Origin: Nakamurella antarctica
GTDB lineage: Bacteria; Actinomycetota; Actinomycetes; Mycobacteriales; Nakamurellaceae
Length of the DNA: 64,000 nt
Reading direction: 5' to 3'
NCBI RefSeq assembly: GCF_003860405.1
Contig: NZ_CP034170.1
Location: 2,852,001 to 2,916,000 of the forward strand
The translations under genes were made by a program, and so were the position numbers. Below are positions 14,215-22,804 of the stretch, in pieces (the stretch's first letter is position 1; the number at the start of each line of letters is the position of its first letter). A model generated the notes under the pieces. That model searched no databases. It saw only the letters and a list, made by a program, of their open reading frames with translations, and was not told the DNA's origin.

Positions 14215-16764
14215 ATGAAGACACTTGCGCCGAAACAGCCAGCGGCCACCGCAACCTGGCGCAGCCGAACCACCACCTTCGCCGGCTTTGTGCTCAAACA
14301 CATCACAGCTCTGCGCCAGACCCCGGCCACGCTCACGGTTCTCCTCCTGATCTGGGCCATCGGCATCGCCACCTCAAGCGTGATCAACGGCCCCGGCGTC
14401 CAAACCCTGCGGCGGGTGGGCGCCAGCGTGCCCACGACCCTGGACGGCGGACGGCTCTACACCCTGATAACAGCTGGGCTCTTTGACGCCAACCTCTCCA
14501 GCTATCTCCTCGGAACCGCAGTAATCGCCGTCGTTGGCTCGGTGGTGGAGAGACGCTGGGGGTCGCGCCGGCTGATCTGGGTGGCGCTGTTGTCCCAGGC
14601 TTCTGGATTGTTGCTCAGCCTGCTCCTGATAAAAGTCGGGGCCAGCATGAACAACAACTGGTTGATGTCGATGACACACACCCGCGCTGTGGGCTCGTCC
14701 TGGGCGGTGGTGGGGGTACTCCTTGCCTACAGCGCAACCGCAGATGCGCTGTGGCGCAAGCGCATCCGGCTAGGTGTGCTCGCCACCCTGGGCACCATGG
14801 TGCTGTATAGCGGGCAATTGACGGACGTTCTGCGTCTTGGCGCCGCGCTCGCGGGGTTGCTGATCGGTGTTCTCGTGATCAAACACCAGCCCTACCCCAA
14901 GGCTCTGCGCACCTCGCGGCGCGAAACTCGTTCCCTGGTGGCTGTTCTGGTGGCGGCAAGCGCCGCTGGTCCGGTGCTTGCCGCAGTCTCGTCCAAGGCT
15001 GCGGGTCCCCTCGCCGTCCTCCGGTACCTGTTTACCTCCCCCCAAATTCGGCCGGACGGACTCGACGATTTCTGCTCGGTGCCGTCCGCGGCCGCCCAAT
15101 GTTTGAAGCTGACGAGGGAACTGCGTTTCCACGGGTTGGGGCCGGCGGTGCTCTCGCTGCTTCCTGCCCTCTTAATGTTGGTATTCGCGTGGGGGCTGAA
15201 GAAGGGCCGCAGATTCGCCTGGTACGGCACGGTGGTCGTGCACATCCTGCTCGCCGGCCTCGGCCTGTTTGTGCTGATAACCGACGTGGTGCGCCGTCAA
15301 GACGCTGGGCCCCACCGATTCTCCTTCCTCTCCGGCCACTCGATGTTCGGGCACATCATGGCGTTCGCGCTTCCCGTGGCGGTGCTCACCGTTGTGCTCG
15401 GGACACGGCGCGCCTTCACCGTGCCCGCTCCCATCGGTACCTATCGCACCCTTGGCAAGCGGCTGGGGCTCGCGGTGGCAGCACTCTTCGTCCTGTACGT
15501 CGGCCCTGGCTATCTCGCTGCCAGCAGCTTCAACCCCTCGCCCAGCTTCACCCAAATTGTCCTCGACTTCCCCAACCGCCTCGCACCCCCCGGCTACCTC
15601 GGCCTAGTGTCGCTGGATTTTGTTCCCACCACTGCCATTTCGACGTTCCTCTTCGAATGGATCGGTATCGCTGCGTGGAGTATCGCCATCGTTTTGGTTC
15701 TGCGAAGTTTCACGCGTGCATCGCTGGCCGTAGTCGACGCCGACGCCGCGCAGGCGCGGTCAATTTTGGAGCAGTACGGGGAGGCTGCCCTGGCCTACCT
15801 CACCATGTGGGAGGGAAACACCTACTGGTTTAACGATTCGCGCACCACCTTTGTGGCCTTCCGGGTGCACGGTGGCGTAGCGATCACCACCGGCGACGCT
15901 ATCGGTCCTGCTTCCGAGATCCCCGAAGCCATGAGGGCTTTCGCCGAATACTGCACAGGTCGCGGCTGGATCGTGTGCTTTTACAGCACGACGGCCCCCT
16001 CCCGGGACATCGGCGAAAGCCTTGGCTGGGACAGCATCCAGGTCGCCGAAGAAACGGTGCTGCCGCTCGGCGAGTTGGCCTTCACCGGCAAGAAATACCA
16101 AGACATTCGCACTGCCAGCTCCCGTGCGGTAAAGGAGGATATCCGCGCCGAGTGGATCACCTTCCCCCACGCGCCGTGGGCCATCACCGAACAGATCGCA
16201 GCCATCTCCGAAGAATGGGTTGCCACCAAGGGATTGCCCGAAATGGGTTTCACCCTGGGAGGTCTCGATGAGCTCGACGACTCCGCGGTGCGCTGCCTCA
16301 TCGCCATCGACGACCAGGGCATCGTCCACGGAATAACCAGCTGGCTTCCCGCCTACCGCCACGGAGTGATCATCGGCTGGACGCTGGACTACATGCGCCG
16401 CCGCACCACGGCCTTCAAAGGCGTCATGGAATTCCTCATCAGCACCGCGGCACTGCAATTCCAGACCGAAGGCGCCGAGTTCGTCAGCCTCTCCGGCGCA
16501 CCTTTGGCCCGCGCGGACAAGGAAACTGAACCGTCCAGGCTGCAGAAGCTGCTCGATACCCTCGGCAACAGCCTGGAACCGGTGTACGGCTTCCGGTCGC
16601 TGCTTCACTTCAAAGCAAAGTTCCAGCCGGACTACCGCCCGATCTACATGCTGTATCCGGAAACCGCGGCGCTCCCCCGGATCGGCAACGCCATCAGCAA
16701 GGCCTACCTGCCGCATATGACGATGCGGGAAACCGTGCGAATGCTCCGAAAGTTAAGTAGCTAA
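14215..16764 (+). CDS. Aminoacyl-phosphatidylglycerol synthase, MprF/LysX-N-terminal-like (DUF2156)
   Basis: An 849-residue membrane enzyme. The C-terminal third (about 510-845) is the DUF2156 GNAT-like domain that transfers an amino acid from aminoacyl-tRNA to phosphatidylglycerol. Family blocks are WEGNTYWFNDSRTTFVAFRV, GVAITTGDAIGP, EEWVATKGLPEMGFTLGG and MRRRTTAFKGVMEFLI. The N-terminal about 500 residues hold 12 or so membrane segments. The first part (RLYTLITAGLFDANLSSYLLGTAVIAVVGSVVERRWG) looks rhomboid-like, without visible protease residues, instead of like a canonical MprF flippase. The amino acid (Lys or Ala) cannot be read. It makes membranes less anionic and would protect against cationic peptides. 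Its partner hydrolase lies immediately upstream. Confidence 0.88.
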   Translation: MKTLAPKQPAATATWRSRTTTFAGFVLKHITALRQTPATLTVLLLIWAIGIATSSVINGPGVQTLRRVGASVPTTLDGGRLYTLITAGLFDANLSSYLLGTAVIAVVGSVVERRWGSRRLIWVALLSQASGLLLSLLLIKVGASMNNNWLMSMTHTRAVGSSWAVVGVLLAYSATADALWRKRIRLGVLATLGTMVLYSGQLTDVLRLGAALAGLLIGVLVIKHQPYPKALRTSRRETRSLVAVLVAASAAGPVLAAVSSKAAGPLAVLRYLFTSPQIRPDGLDDFCSVPSAAAQCLKLTRELRFHGLGPAVLSLLPALLMLVFAWGLKKGRRFAWYGTVVVHILLAGLGLFVLITDVVRRQDAGPHRFSFLSGHSMFGHIMAFALPVAVLTVVLGTRRAFTVPAPIGTYRTLGKRLGLAVAALFVLYVGPGYLAASSFNPSPSFTQIVLDFPNRLAPPGYLGLVSLDFVPTTAISTFLFEWIGIAAWSIAIVLVLRSFTRASLAVVDADAAQARSILEQYGEAALAYLTMWEGNTYWFNDSRTTFVAFRVHGGVAITTGDAIGPASEIPEAMRAFAEYCTGRGWIVCFYSTTAPSRDIGESLGWDSIQVAEETVLPLGELAFTGKKYQDIRTASSRAVKEDIRAEWITFPHAPWAITEQIAAISEEWVATKGLPEMGFTLGGLDELDDSAVRCLIAIDDQGIVHGITSWLPAYRHGVIIGWTLDYMRRRTTAFKGVMEFLISTAALQFQTEGAEFVSLSGAPLARADKETEPSRLQKLLDTLGNSLEPVYGFRSLLHFKAKFQPDYRPIYMLYPETAALPRIGNAISKAYLPHMTMRETVRMLRKLSS

Positions 16765-16793
16765 GGGTTTTTGCCCCGATGGACTGGCCAGGT

Positions 16794-17837
16794 TCACTGA
16801 AGCGTCAGGTCTGCCCGGCTGGAAGTGAGCGAGCCGATCCGAACCTCAGCTTTGTACGCCCCCGCCGGCACTCGGAGTCGGTCCGTCGCGCAGCCCGGAG
16901 ACGACGTGGTTCCAGACCAACGGATGTTGTACTGCAACGTTTCGCCGGGCTTGAGGAATCGCACGTCAGTGCCGGTTCCGGGCAGACAGTCGGAGGTCGA
17001 AAACAGGCGGGCGTCGGCTGCGTCGTAGATCAGGTATTCCTGCAGGCTGCCGGAAACGTCACGCACGCAGGCCTTGTCGCCCACATTCTTGACCGTCACG
17101 CCGAGAATTGGCTGCTCACCCACCTTGTAAGTAGGTGAACCCACTGTCGCGCTCAATTGCACGGACGCATCTGGGCAGTTCAGTCGGCCCTGCGCGTCGT
17201 AGGTGAGCGCAGCAGCAGCGGCGGCATCAGCGGCGGCCTTCGCGGCAGCATCGGTCGCAGCCTGCGCAGCAGCTGCATCAGCGGCCGCTTTCGCGGCAGC
17301 GTCGGTCGCAGCCTGCGCAGCAGCTGCATCAGCGGCCGCTTTCGCGGCAGCGTCCGTCGCGGCCTGCGCAGCGGCAGCGTCGGTCGCAGCCTGCGCGGCG
17401 GCAGCATCCGTCGCGGCCTGCGCGGCCGCAGCATCGGTCGTGGCCTGCGCGGCGGCAGCATCGGTCGCGGCCTGCGCGGCGGCAGCATCGGGCGCAGCCG
17501 AATCAATGGGTGCACCCGTGGACGCAGCCGCGGCAGCGGCTTCTGCCTCCGCTGCTGCTGATGCGGCGGCGGAAGGGTCGTCGGTGGGGGGCGTGGAGGT
17601 CGCCAGTTCGGGGAACAAATCACCCGTCATGGCCGCCGAATTCGAGGCCGAGGGTGCGCGGGCGGCAGTACTTCCCGAAGTGCCGACCACCTCCAGCTCA
17701 TTCGCTGCTGTCGATGTATTTCCGCCGCGGCTTGTCACCACCCACACGGCCGCGATCAATACGACCACCCCAAGGCCCAAAAGCCCTGCTCGGCGCGCCC
17801 AATACACTTTCGGGGACAGAGGTCCGACTGGCTGCAT
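16794..17837 (-). CDS. Ala-rich repeat membrane protein (Rv3587c-like)
   Basis: A 347-residue protein with one N-terminal membrane anchor (AGLLGLGVVVLIAAVWVV), a long low-complexity segment and a C-terminal beta domain of about 125 residues (from NCPDASVQLSATVGSPTYKVGEQPILGVTVKN) with four cysteines likely forming disulfides outside the cell. The middle carries tandem 9-residue units of the type AAAAQAATD alternating with AAAKAAADA. ATG 17837 has CAGGGTG before it; the frame open to 18023 overlaps the divergent mutY promoter. In M. tuberculosis Rv3587c lies next to canB and mutY, which matches this location without canB. The function is unknown. Confidence 0.8.
   Translation of the reverse strand: MQPVGPLSPKVYWARRAGLLGLGVVVLIAAVWVVTSRGGNTSTAANELEVVGTSGSTAARAPSASNSAAMTGDLFPELATSTPPTDDPSAAASAAAEAEAAAAAASTGAPIDSAAPDAAAAQAATDAAAAQATTDAAAAQAATDAAAAQAATDAAAAQAATDAAAKAAADAAAAQAATDAAAKAAADAAAAQAATDAAAKAAADAAAAAALTYDAQGRLNCPDASVQLSATVGSPTYKVGEQPILGVTVKNVGDKACVRDVSGSLQEYLIYDAADARLFSTSDCLPGTGTDVRFLKPGETLQYNIRWSGTTSSPGCATDRLRVPAGAYKAEVRIGSLTSSRADLTLQ
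17208..17500. repeat. In-frame Ala-coding tandem repeat
   Basis: About ten imperfect 27-bp units rich in GCGGCCTGCGC and GCAGCATCGGTC lie head to tail inside the Rv3587c-like gene and encode AAAAQAATD/AAAKAAADA. Units stay in frame, so copy number can vary without breaking the protein. Confidence 0.8.
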
Positions 17838-18079
17838 CACACCCTGACGGTAGCGTTGCAGCAAGTGAATGTATGCGAGCAACGCCGAGGAGTGCACGTG
17901 GGAGCAGCAGACGACCCGTCCGTGCGTTGTGCGGGTGCCGCGCCCCGCGGGCGACGACCCCCACAATTCGGTGCGGCATTTTTTGCGCACAGTGCGGGAT
18001 TCCCGGTGTGCGACCCTCGCCACTGCGGTGTGCGGGTTGGTCGTTGAACTCGAATCCGGTTGCGGAGAAAAGGTTTTCG

Positions 18080-18949
18080 TTGAATCCCCGCGATCTGCTG
18101 CCGCCGCGCGCCATACTGGAATTTTTTGCCCATCATGGCCGCGACCTCCCTTGGCGCCACCCTGCCATCGGGGCGTGGCCCATCCTGGTCAGTGAAGTGA
18201 TGCTCCAACAAACGCCCGTCGCCCGAGTGCTGCCAGTCTTCGAGCACTGGCTGCGTACCTGGCCCACGCCAGGACATCTGGCTGCGGACGCCCCCGGTGA
18301 CGCAGTGCGGGCCTGGGGTCGTCTCGGCTACCCGAGACGCGCTCTGCGATTACACGCGTGCGCCACCGCCATCATCACCGACCACGGGGGCGTGGTGCCC
18401 GAAGAGGTGGACGTGCTGCTCACCCTGCCCGGCGTCGGCGACTACACCGCCCGCGCGGTCGCCGCGTTCGCCTACGGCGCCGCCGCCCCCGTGGTGGACA
18501 CCAATGTGCGGCGCGTCATCAACAGGGCCATCCGCGGCAACAACGACGCCGGACCAGCGACCGCCGCGGACCGCAGCTTGATGCAGACGCTGCTCCCCGA
18601 TCAGCAAGCCGCAACTTTTTCGGCGGCGGTGATGGAACTTGGCGCGCTGATTTGTACCCGGGCCGCACCGGAATGCGGCCGGTGCCCCTTGCGAGAATCG
18701 TGCCGGTGGCTCGCGGCTGGACAACCGTCATCCGAAGTGCGCAACAAGAAACAGGCCTGGAACGGCACAGACCGTCAGGTGCGCGGACGGATTTTGGCGC
18801 TGCTGCGCGACGCACCGGAACCATTGTCGGAAGCTGAAGTACGCCTCGCGTGGCCCGACGCCGAACAATGGCAGCGGTGTGTTAATTCGTTACTGGCAGA
18901 CAAACTCATCGCGCGCGCCGACGGCCAGGCTTTGATGCTGCCCAGCTAG
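18080..18949 (+). CDS. mutY: Adenine DNA glycosylase MutY
   Basis: A 289-residue base-excision repair enzyme that removes adenine mispaired with 8-oxoguanine. The catalytic Glu is in SEVMLQQTPVARV. The helix-hairpin-helix is LPGVGDYTARAVAAFAYG with the catalytic Asp in VVDTNVRRVINR. The [4Fe-4S] ligands follow the C-x6-C-x2-C-x5-C pattern in CTRAAPECGRCPLRESC. The start is TTG 18080 with GAAAAGG upstream; the open frame to 17510 is shadow sequence. The C-terminus is short and seems to lack the full MutT-like 8-oxoG recognition domain, as in mycobacterial homologues. Confidence 0.93.
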   Translation: MNPRDLLPPRAILEFFAHHGRDLPWRHPAIGAWPILVSEVMLQQTPVARVLPVFEHWLRTWPTPGHLAADAPGDAVRAWGRLGYPRRALRLHACATAIITDHGGVVPEEVDVLLTLPGVGDYTARAVAAFAYGAAAPVVDTNVRRVINRAIRGNNDAGPATAADRSLMQTLLPDQQAATFSAAVMELGALICTRAAPECGRCPLRESCRWLAAGQPSSEVRNKKQAWNGTDRQVRGRILALLRDAPEPLSEAEVRLAWPDAEQWQRCVNSLLADKLIARADGQALMLPS

Positions 18950-18994
18950 GAGTCGGCGAGGCCGCATCGCCCAGGTGCACTGAGGCTGTGCGGC

Positions 18995-19678
18995 TCACTT
19001 CTCAGCATGCATCCCAGCGACCTGCGCGGCCGCACCCGCACTCTGCGGCGAGCGCGACAACGAGTGCTCCAGCGCCAGGTGGCGCCGGCGAAAGATCAAC
19101 GCGACGAAGTTGGCTGCCATCACCACCACCAACGGCCCGGCCACCCAGATCACGGCAACCTCCCACACCAGGAGCGCATAGGTCAGCCACAGCACCTGAG
19201 CCGCGGTGTTGACGAGCAACATCGCGGGCGAAACACCCCGGACATCGTCAGCCACCCGAATCTGTCGAAGCTGAGCGATCTGACCCGTGATTGCGGGCAC
19301 GCACATACAGAATGCAAAGACGAATGGCCCGAGCCACACATCCAGACCCACGGACGTGGCACTCACCGCAACCGGCAGCGCCCAGACCCTGAAGGACGGG
19401 ATTTTTGCGCTGCGTTGCAGTTGGATCAAAGTGGCGCCCGAGCCGACGATGAGAATGGCATTCGGGCCGATGATCTGGGGATTTTCTACCAAAATCCCGT
19501 AGACCGTCCACGACAGACCCGCAATGAGGAGCGTCTGCCACGTCAAAAGGTTGAGACCCGCGACGGATCGGGTACGCAAAATCCTCGCAACCTGCGGGAT
19601 GGTGAGGCAGGCGCTGAGAAAGGCTGCGAGCCAACCGAGGGCGGCGGGAATGGACACTGGCACCATTCTAGGCGCCAT
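18995..19678 (-). CDS. PQ-loop (SWEET/SemiSWEET-like) membrane protein
   Basis: A 227-residue protein with about seven membrane segments arranged as two PQ-loop bundles. The first has LSACLTIPQVARILRTRSVAGLNLLTWQTLL, with the hallmark Pro-Gln and the following SVxGLN. The second begins near LGPFVFAFCMCVPAITGQIAQLRQIR. SWEET-type proteins pass sugars by facilitated diffusion, but other PQ-loop proteins carry amino acids, so the substrate is open. The start was placed at ATG 19678 behind GGCGG; ATG 19666 is an alternative. It is convergent with mutY. Confidence 0.8.
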   Translation of the reverse strand: MAPRMVPVSIPAALGWLAAFLSACLTIPQVARILRTRSVAGLNLLTWQTLLIAGLSWTVYGILVENPQIIGPNAILIVGSGATLIQLQRSAKIPSFRVWALPVAVSATSVGLDVWLGPFVFAFCMCVPAITGQIAQLRQIRVADDVRGVSPAMLLVNTAAQVLWLTYALLVWEVAVIWVAGPLVVVMAANFVALIFRRRHLALEHSLSRSPQSAGAAAQVAGMHAEK

Positions 19679-19748
19679 CACGAAAACCGCCCGCCCCGAA
19701 AAAACAGTCCCGGGACGGGCGGCAATTCGCTACACCAGCATCAGCTAC

Positions 19749-22277
19749 CTATTCGGCGCTGCCGCCTTCTTTCAGCAAGCCCACCGGCACCACATCAGGT
19801 ACCAGCGAAGGCTTGTCAACACCGCGGAAGGTGAAGGTTTTGCTGGACGCAAGCCCATCTTCACCCTCGGCCACGTCCACCAGAATCAGCTGGCCGGACT
19901 TCAGTTCGTCAAACAGGATCCGCTCCGAGAGCTGATCCTCAATCTCGCGCTGAATCGTGCGACGCAGCGGCCGCGCACCCAGCACCGGATCAAATCCACG
20001 CTCGCCCAGCAGCTTCTTCGCTTCTTGGGTCAACTCGATGGTCATGTCCTTGTTCTTCAAGGCGCCTTCGACGCGCTGCAGCATCAGGGTGACCATCTGG
20101 TCGATTTCTTCCGACGTCAACTGGTGGAACACGACGATGTCGTCGATGCGGTTGAGGAACTCGGGACGGAAATGACGCTTGAGCTCGTCGTTGACCTTGA
20201 GCTTCATCCGCTCATAGTTCGATTCAGAGTCGTTCCCGTGGGCGAAACCGAGGCCAGCACCCTTCGAGATGTCCGCGGTTCCCAGGTTGGACGTGAAGAC
20301 GATGACGGTGTTCTTGAAGTCGACCGTACGACCCTGTCCATCCGTCAACCGGCCATCTTCCAGCACCTGCAGCAGCGTGTTGTAGATGTCCGGGTGGGCC
20401 TTCTCGATCTCGTCGAATAGCACCACCGAGAATGGCTTGCGGCGGACCTTCTCCGTCAGCTGGCCGCCCTCTTCGTACCCGACATATCCGGGAGGCGCTC
20501 CGAACAGCCGCGACGCGGTGTAACGGTCGTGGAACTCACCCATGTCGACCTGGATCAACGCATCCTCGTCGCCGAAGAGGAACTCGGCAAGCGCCTTTGT
20601 CAGCTCCGTCTTACCCACACCGGACGGACCCGCGAAAATGAACGAACCGGACGGACGCTTCGGGTCCTTGAGGCCTGCCCGCGTACGCCGGATCGCCTTC
20701 GAGACTGCCCGAACGGCCTCTTCCTGCCCGATGATCCGCTTGTGCAGCGCATCTTCCATCTTGAGCAGACGGGTGGTCTCCTCTTCGGTGAGCTTGAAGA
20801 CCGGGATGCCGGTCCAGTTGGCCAGCACCTCCGCAATCTGCTCCTCGTCAACCTCGCTGACAACATCCAGATCGCCGGCTTTCCACGCCTTTTCGCGCTC
20901 GGCCTTCTTCCCCTGGAGCTGCTTCTCCGAGTCGCGCAGCGAGGCTGCCTTCTCAAAGTCCTGCGAGTCGATTGCCGACTCCTTCTCGCGGCGAACACCG
21001 GCGAGCTTGTCGTCGAAATCGCGCAAGTCCGGCGGAGCCGTCATTCGGCGGATTCGCATCCGGGCGCCGGCCTCGTCGATAAGGTCGATGGCCTTGTCCG
21101 GCAGGAAGCGGTCGCTGATGTAACGGTCAGCCAACGTGGCTGCCGCAACGAGAGCGGCGTCGCTAATGGTGATGCGGTGGTGGGCTTCGTAGCGATCTCG
21201 CAGGCCCTTGAGGATCTCAATGGTGTGCGGAACACTAGGCTCGCCAACCTGAATCGGCTGGAAACGACGCTCGAGCGCGGCGTCCTTCTCCACGTACTTC
21301 CGGTATTCGTCCAGCGTGGTGGCGCCGATGGTCTGCAGCTCGCCGCGGGCCAGCTTCGGCTTCAGGATCGACGCAGCATCGATGGCACCTTCAGCGGCGC
21401 CTGCGCCGACGAGGGTGTGGATTTCGTCAATGAACAAGATGATGTCGCCGCGGGTGCTGATCTCCTTGAGGACCTTCTTCAGTCGCTCTTCGAAGTCACC
21501 CCGGTAGCGGGACCCGGCCACCAGCGAACCCAGGTCAAGCGTGTACAGCTGCTTGTCCTTCAATGTGGTCGGAACGTCGCCGCGAACGATGGCCTGCGCG
21601 AGGCCCTCCACGACCGCCGTCTTACCCACACCGGGCTCGCCGATCAGTACCGGGTTGTTCTTGGTACGGCGGGAAAGGACCTGCATAACCCGCTCGATTT
21701 CCTTCTCGCGCCCGATGACGGGGTCGAGCTTGGACTCGCGCGCCGCCTGCGTGAGGTTACGACCGAACTGGTCGAGAACGGTCGAGGATGACGGGGTTCC
21801 TTCGCTGCGGCCACCTTCGGCCGCTGCGGTCTCTTTGCCCTGGTAGCCCGAAAGCAGCTGCAGAACCTGCTGGCGCACGCGGTTGAGGTCGGCGCCAAGC
21901 TTAATCAGGACCTGGGCTGCGACGCCTTCGCCCTCGCGAATAAGACCGAGCAGAATGTGCTCAGTGCCGATGTAGTTGTGGCCGAGTTGCAGTGCCTCGC
22001 GGAGGCTGAGCTCCAGCACCTTCTTGGCGCGCGGGGTGAACGGGATGTGACCGGACGGCGCCTGCTGGCCCTGCCCGATGATCTCCTCGACCTGCGAGCG
22101 GACGCCTTCCAGCGCGATGCCCAAAGATTCGAGCGCCTTGGCAGCTACGCCCTCGCCTTCGTGGATCAGACCCAGCAGGATGTGTTCAGTGCCGATGTAA
22201 TTGTGGTTGAGAAGTCTGGCCTCTTCTTGGGCCAGCACAACCACGCGTCGGGCTCTGTCGGTAAATCTTTCGAACAT
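19749..22277 (-). CDS. clpC: AAA+ protease ATPase ClpC
   Basis: An 842-residue Hsp100 unfoldase that feeds substrates to ClpP. It has two N-terminal Clp repeats ([20 protein letters not shown]... and a second copy near residue 80), ATPase domain 1 with [16 protein letters not shown], a UVR motif ([28 protein letters not shown]), and ATPase domain 2 with [20 protein letters not shown] and [13 protein letters not shown]. The ClpP-docking region lies near the C-terminus. ATG 22277 has GAGGAG 5 bases upstream. A ClgR-like site is seen about 265 bases upstream. It is divergent from the DAHP synthase unit. Confidence 0.97.
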   Translation of the reverse strand: MFERFTDRARRVVVLAQEEARLLNHNYIGTEHILLGLIHEGEGVAAKALESLGIALEGVRSQVEEIIGQGQQAPSGHIPFTPRAKKVLELSLREALQLGHNYIGTEHILLGLIREGEGVAAQVLIKLGADLNRVRQQVLQLLSGYQGKETAAAEGGRSEGTPSSSTVLDQFGRNLTQAARESKLDPVIGREKEIERVMQVLSRRTKNNPVLIGEPGVGKTAVVEGLAQAIVRGDVPTTLKDKQLYTLDLGSLVAGSRYRGDFEERLKKVLKEISTRGDIILFIDEIHTLVGAGAAEGAIDAASILKPKLARGELQTIGATTLDEYRKYVEKDAALERRFQPIQVGEPSVPHTIEILKGLRDRYEAHHRITISDAALVAAATLADRYISDRFLPDKAIDLIDEAGARMRIRRMTAPPDLRDFDDKLAGVRREKESAIDSQDFEKAASLRDSEKQLQGKKAEREKAWKAGDLDVVSEVDEEQIAEVLANWTGIPVFKLTEEETTRLLKMEDALHKRIIGQEEAVRAVSKAIRRTRAGLKDPKRPSGSFIFAGPSGVGKTELTKALAEFLFGDEDALIQVDMGEFHDRYTASRLFGAPPGYVGYEEGGQLTEKVRRKPFSVVLFDEIEKAHPDIYNTLLQVLEDGRLTDGQGRTVDFKNTVIVFTSNLGTADISKGAGLGFAHGNDSESNYERMKLKVNDELKRHFRPEFLNRIDDIVVFHQLTSEEIDQMVTLMLQRVEGALKNKDMTIELTQEAKKLLGERGFDPVLGARPLRRTIQREIEDQLSERILFDELKSGQLILVDVAEGEDGLASSKTFTFRGVDKPSLVPDVVPVGLLKEGGSAE

Positions 22278-22541
22278 GTGCACTCCTCGGGGCGCAGTGG
22301 CGTGCAATTAATGGCGTTAGCTTGACCCGTCGCATCCCACAGGCTGATTGCCCGCCGTACGCCGGATACCTTCACTGTAATCGGTGCTCCCGACGGCCAC
22401 AGTTCGCTGCGCGCAGCTATCTGCTGACACACACTCCGCATTGACCGTGAAAAATCACCGCACAAAACGGGAATCACGCCGTGTTCCCCGTCTTCCTTCT
22501 TCAACGCTCCCCCACCAGCAGACGTTCCGCCAGTCTGACGG

Positions 22542-22559
22542 CTACGCCGAGGGCGAAAA
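22542..22559. promoter_or_regulatory. Possible ClgR-binding site between clpC and aroF
   Basis: GCTACGCCGAGGGCGAAA is close to the corynebacterial ClgR consensus as I recall it (CGCYNANRGCG core, with A/T bases outside). The core CGCCGAGGGCG at 22546-22556 matches fully. ClgR activates clp genes in actinobacteria. The distance to clpC is long (about 265 bases) and no clear clpC promoter was found, so this is tentative. Confidence 0.35.
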
Positions 22560-22581
22560 GTAGCCTCACCGAACCAGCGAC

Positions 22582-22611
22582 TTGACCGGTATGCCACCAC
22601 AAACCTACTGT
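22582..22611 (+). promoter_or_regulatory. Promoter of the DAHP synthase attenuator transcript
   Basis: TTGACC at 22582-22587 and TACTGT at 22606-22611 are separated by 18 bases and fit a housekeeping-sigma promoter with the actinobacterial TANNNT -10 pattern. The predicted transcription start falls at about 22618-22619, on or beside the GTG at 22619 that opens the leader peptide. Translation would then be leaderless. Confidence 0.6.
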
Positions 22612-22618
22612 GACGGAC

Positions 22619-22675
22619 GTGAACATCATGTGGCAGTCGTATTTTAGGTTGGCTCTGGAGGAGCCAACGCGCTAA
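22619..22675 (+). CDS. Leader peptide of an aromatic-amino-acid attenuator
   Basis: An 18-codon ORF from GTG 22619, or 15 codons from ATG 22628, encoding MWQSYFRLALEEPTR in the shorter form. Trp, Tyr and Phe codons all lie within five residues, which is very unlikely by chance directly ahead of the first enzyme of aromatic synthesis. A promoter places the transcript start at or next to the GTG, so it can be read without a ribosome binding site. A stem (GTTGGCTC 22648-22655 with GAGCCAAC 22661-22668) overlaps codons just after the aromatic run, and a terminator follows at 22706. Corynebacterium glutamicum aroF also has a leader (aroR) of this kind; similarity is in design. Confidence 0.75.
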   Translation: MNIMWQSYFRLALEEPTR

Positions 22676-22701
22676 TCGCTGACCGCGTAATTCCCAGAGC
22701 C
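22648..22701 (+). promoter_or_regulatory. Alternative leader RNA stems (attenuator switch)
   Basis: Two mutually exclusive pairings share one segment. GTTGGCTC (22648-22655) pairs with GAGCCAAC (22661-22668), while the overlapping GGCTCTGG (22651-22658) pairs with CCAGAGCC (22694-22701). A ribosome stalled on the aromatic codons at 22631-22645 would cover the shared arm. How this reaches the terminator arm at 22706 was not resolved by eye. Confidence 0.5.
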
Positions 22702-22705
22702 CCCA

Positions 22706-22739
22706 GGCACAGACTCACCGTCTGTGCCTTTTGCCTTTT
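22706..22739 (+). terminator. Rho-independent terminator (attenuator) before aroF
   Basis: GGCACAGAC (22706-22714) and GTCTGTGCC (22720-22728) form a perfect 9-bp stem with loop TCACC, followed by TTTTGCCTTTT. It lies between the leader peptide and the DAHP synthase gene on the same transcript, so it must be conditional. This is the expected place for an attenuator. Confidence 0.8.
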
Positions 22740-22804
22740 CAGGCGGCCCTGGATGCATCCGGAGCCGCTGGACCCCACACCAGACCGGACAAAGGAAGCG
22801 CCCT

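Noticed and set aside
17203-17847. Plus-strand Ala/Ser-rich ORF opposite the Rv3587c-like gene
   Set aside because: A mirror of the low-complexity repeat; the minus-strand frame has the anchor and folded domain.
22724-22804. In-frame N-terminal extension of DAHP synthase
   Set aside because: It starts inside the terminator hairpin and lacks family sequence; ATG 22805 has a ribosome binding site.
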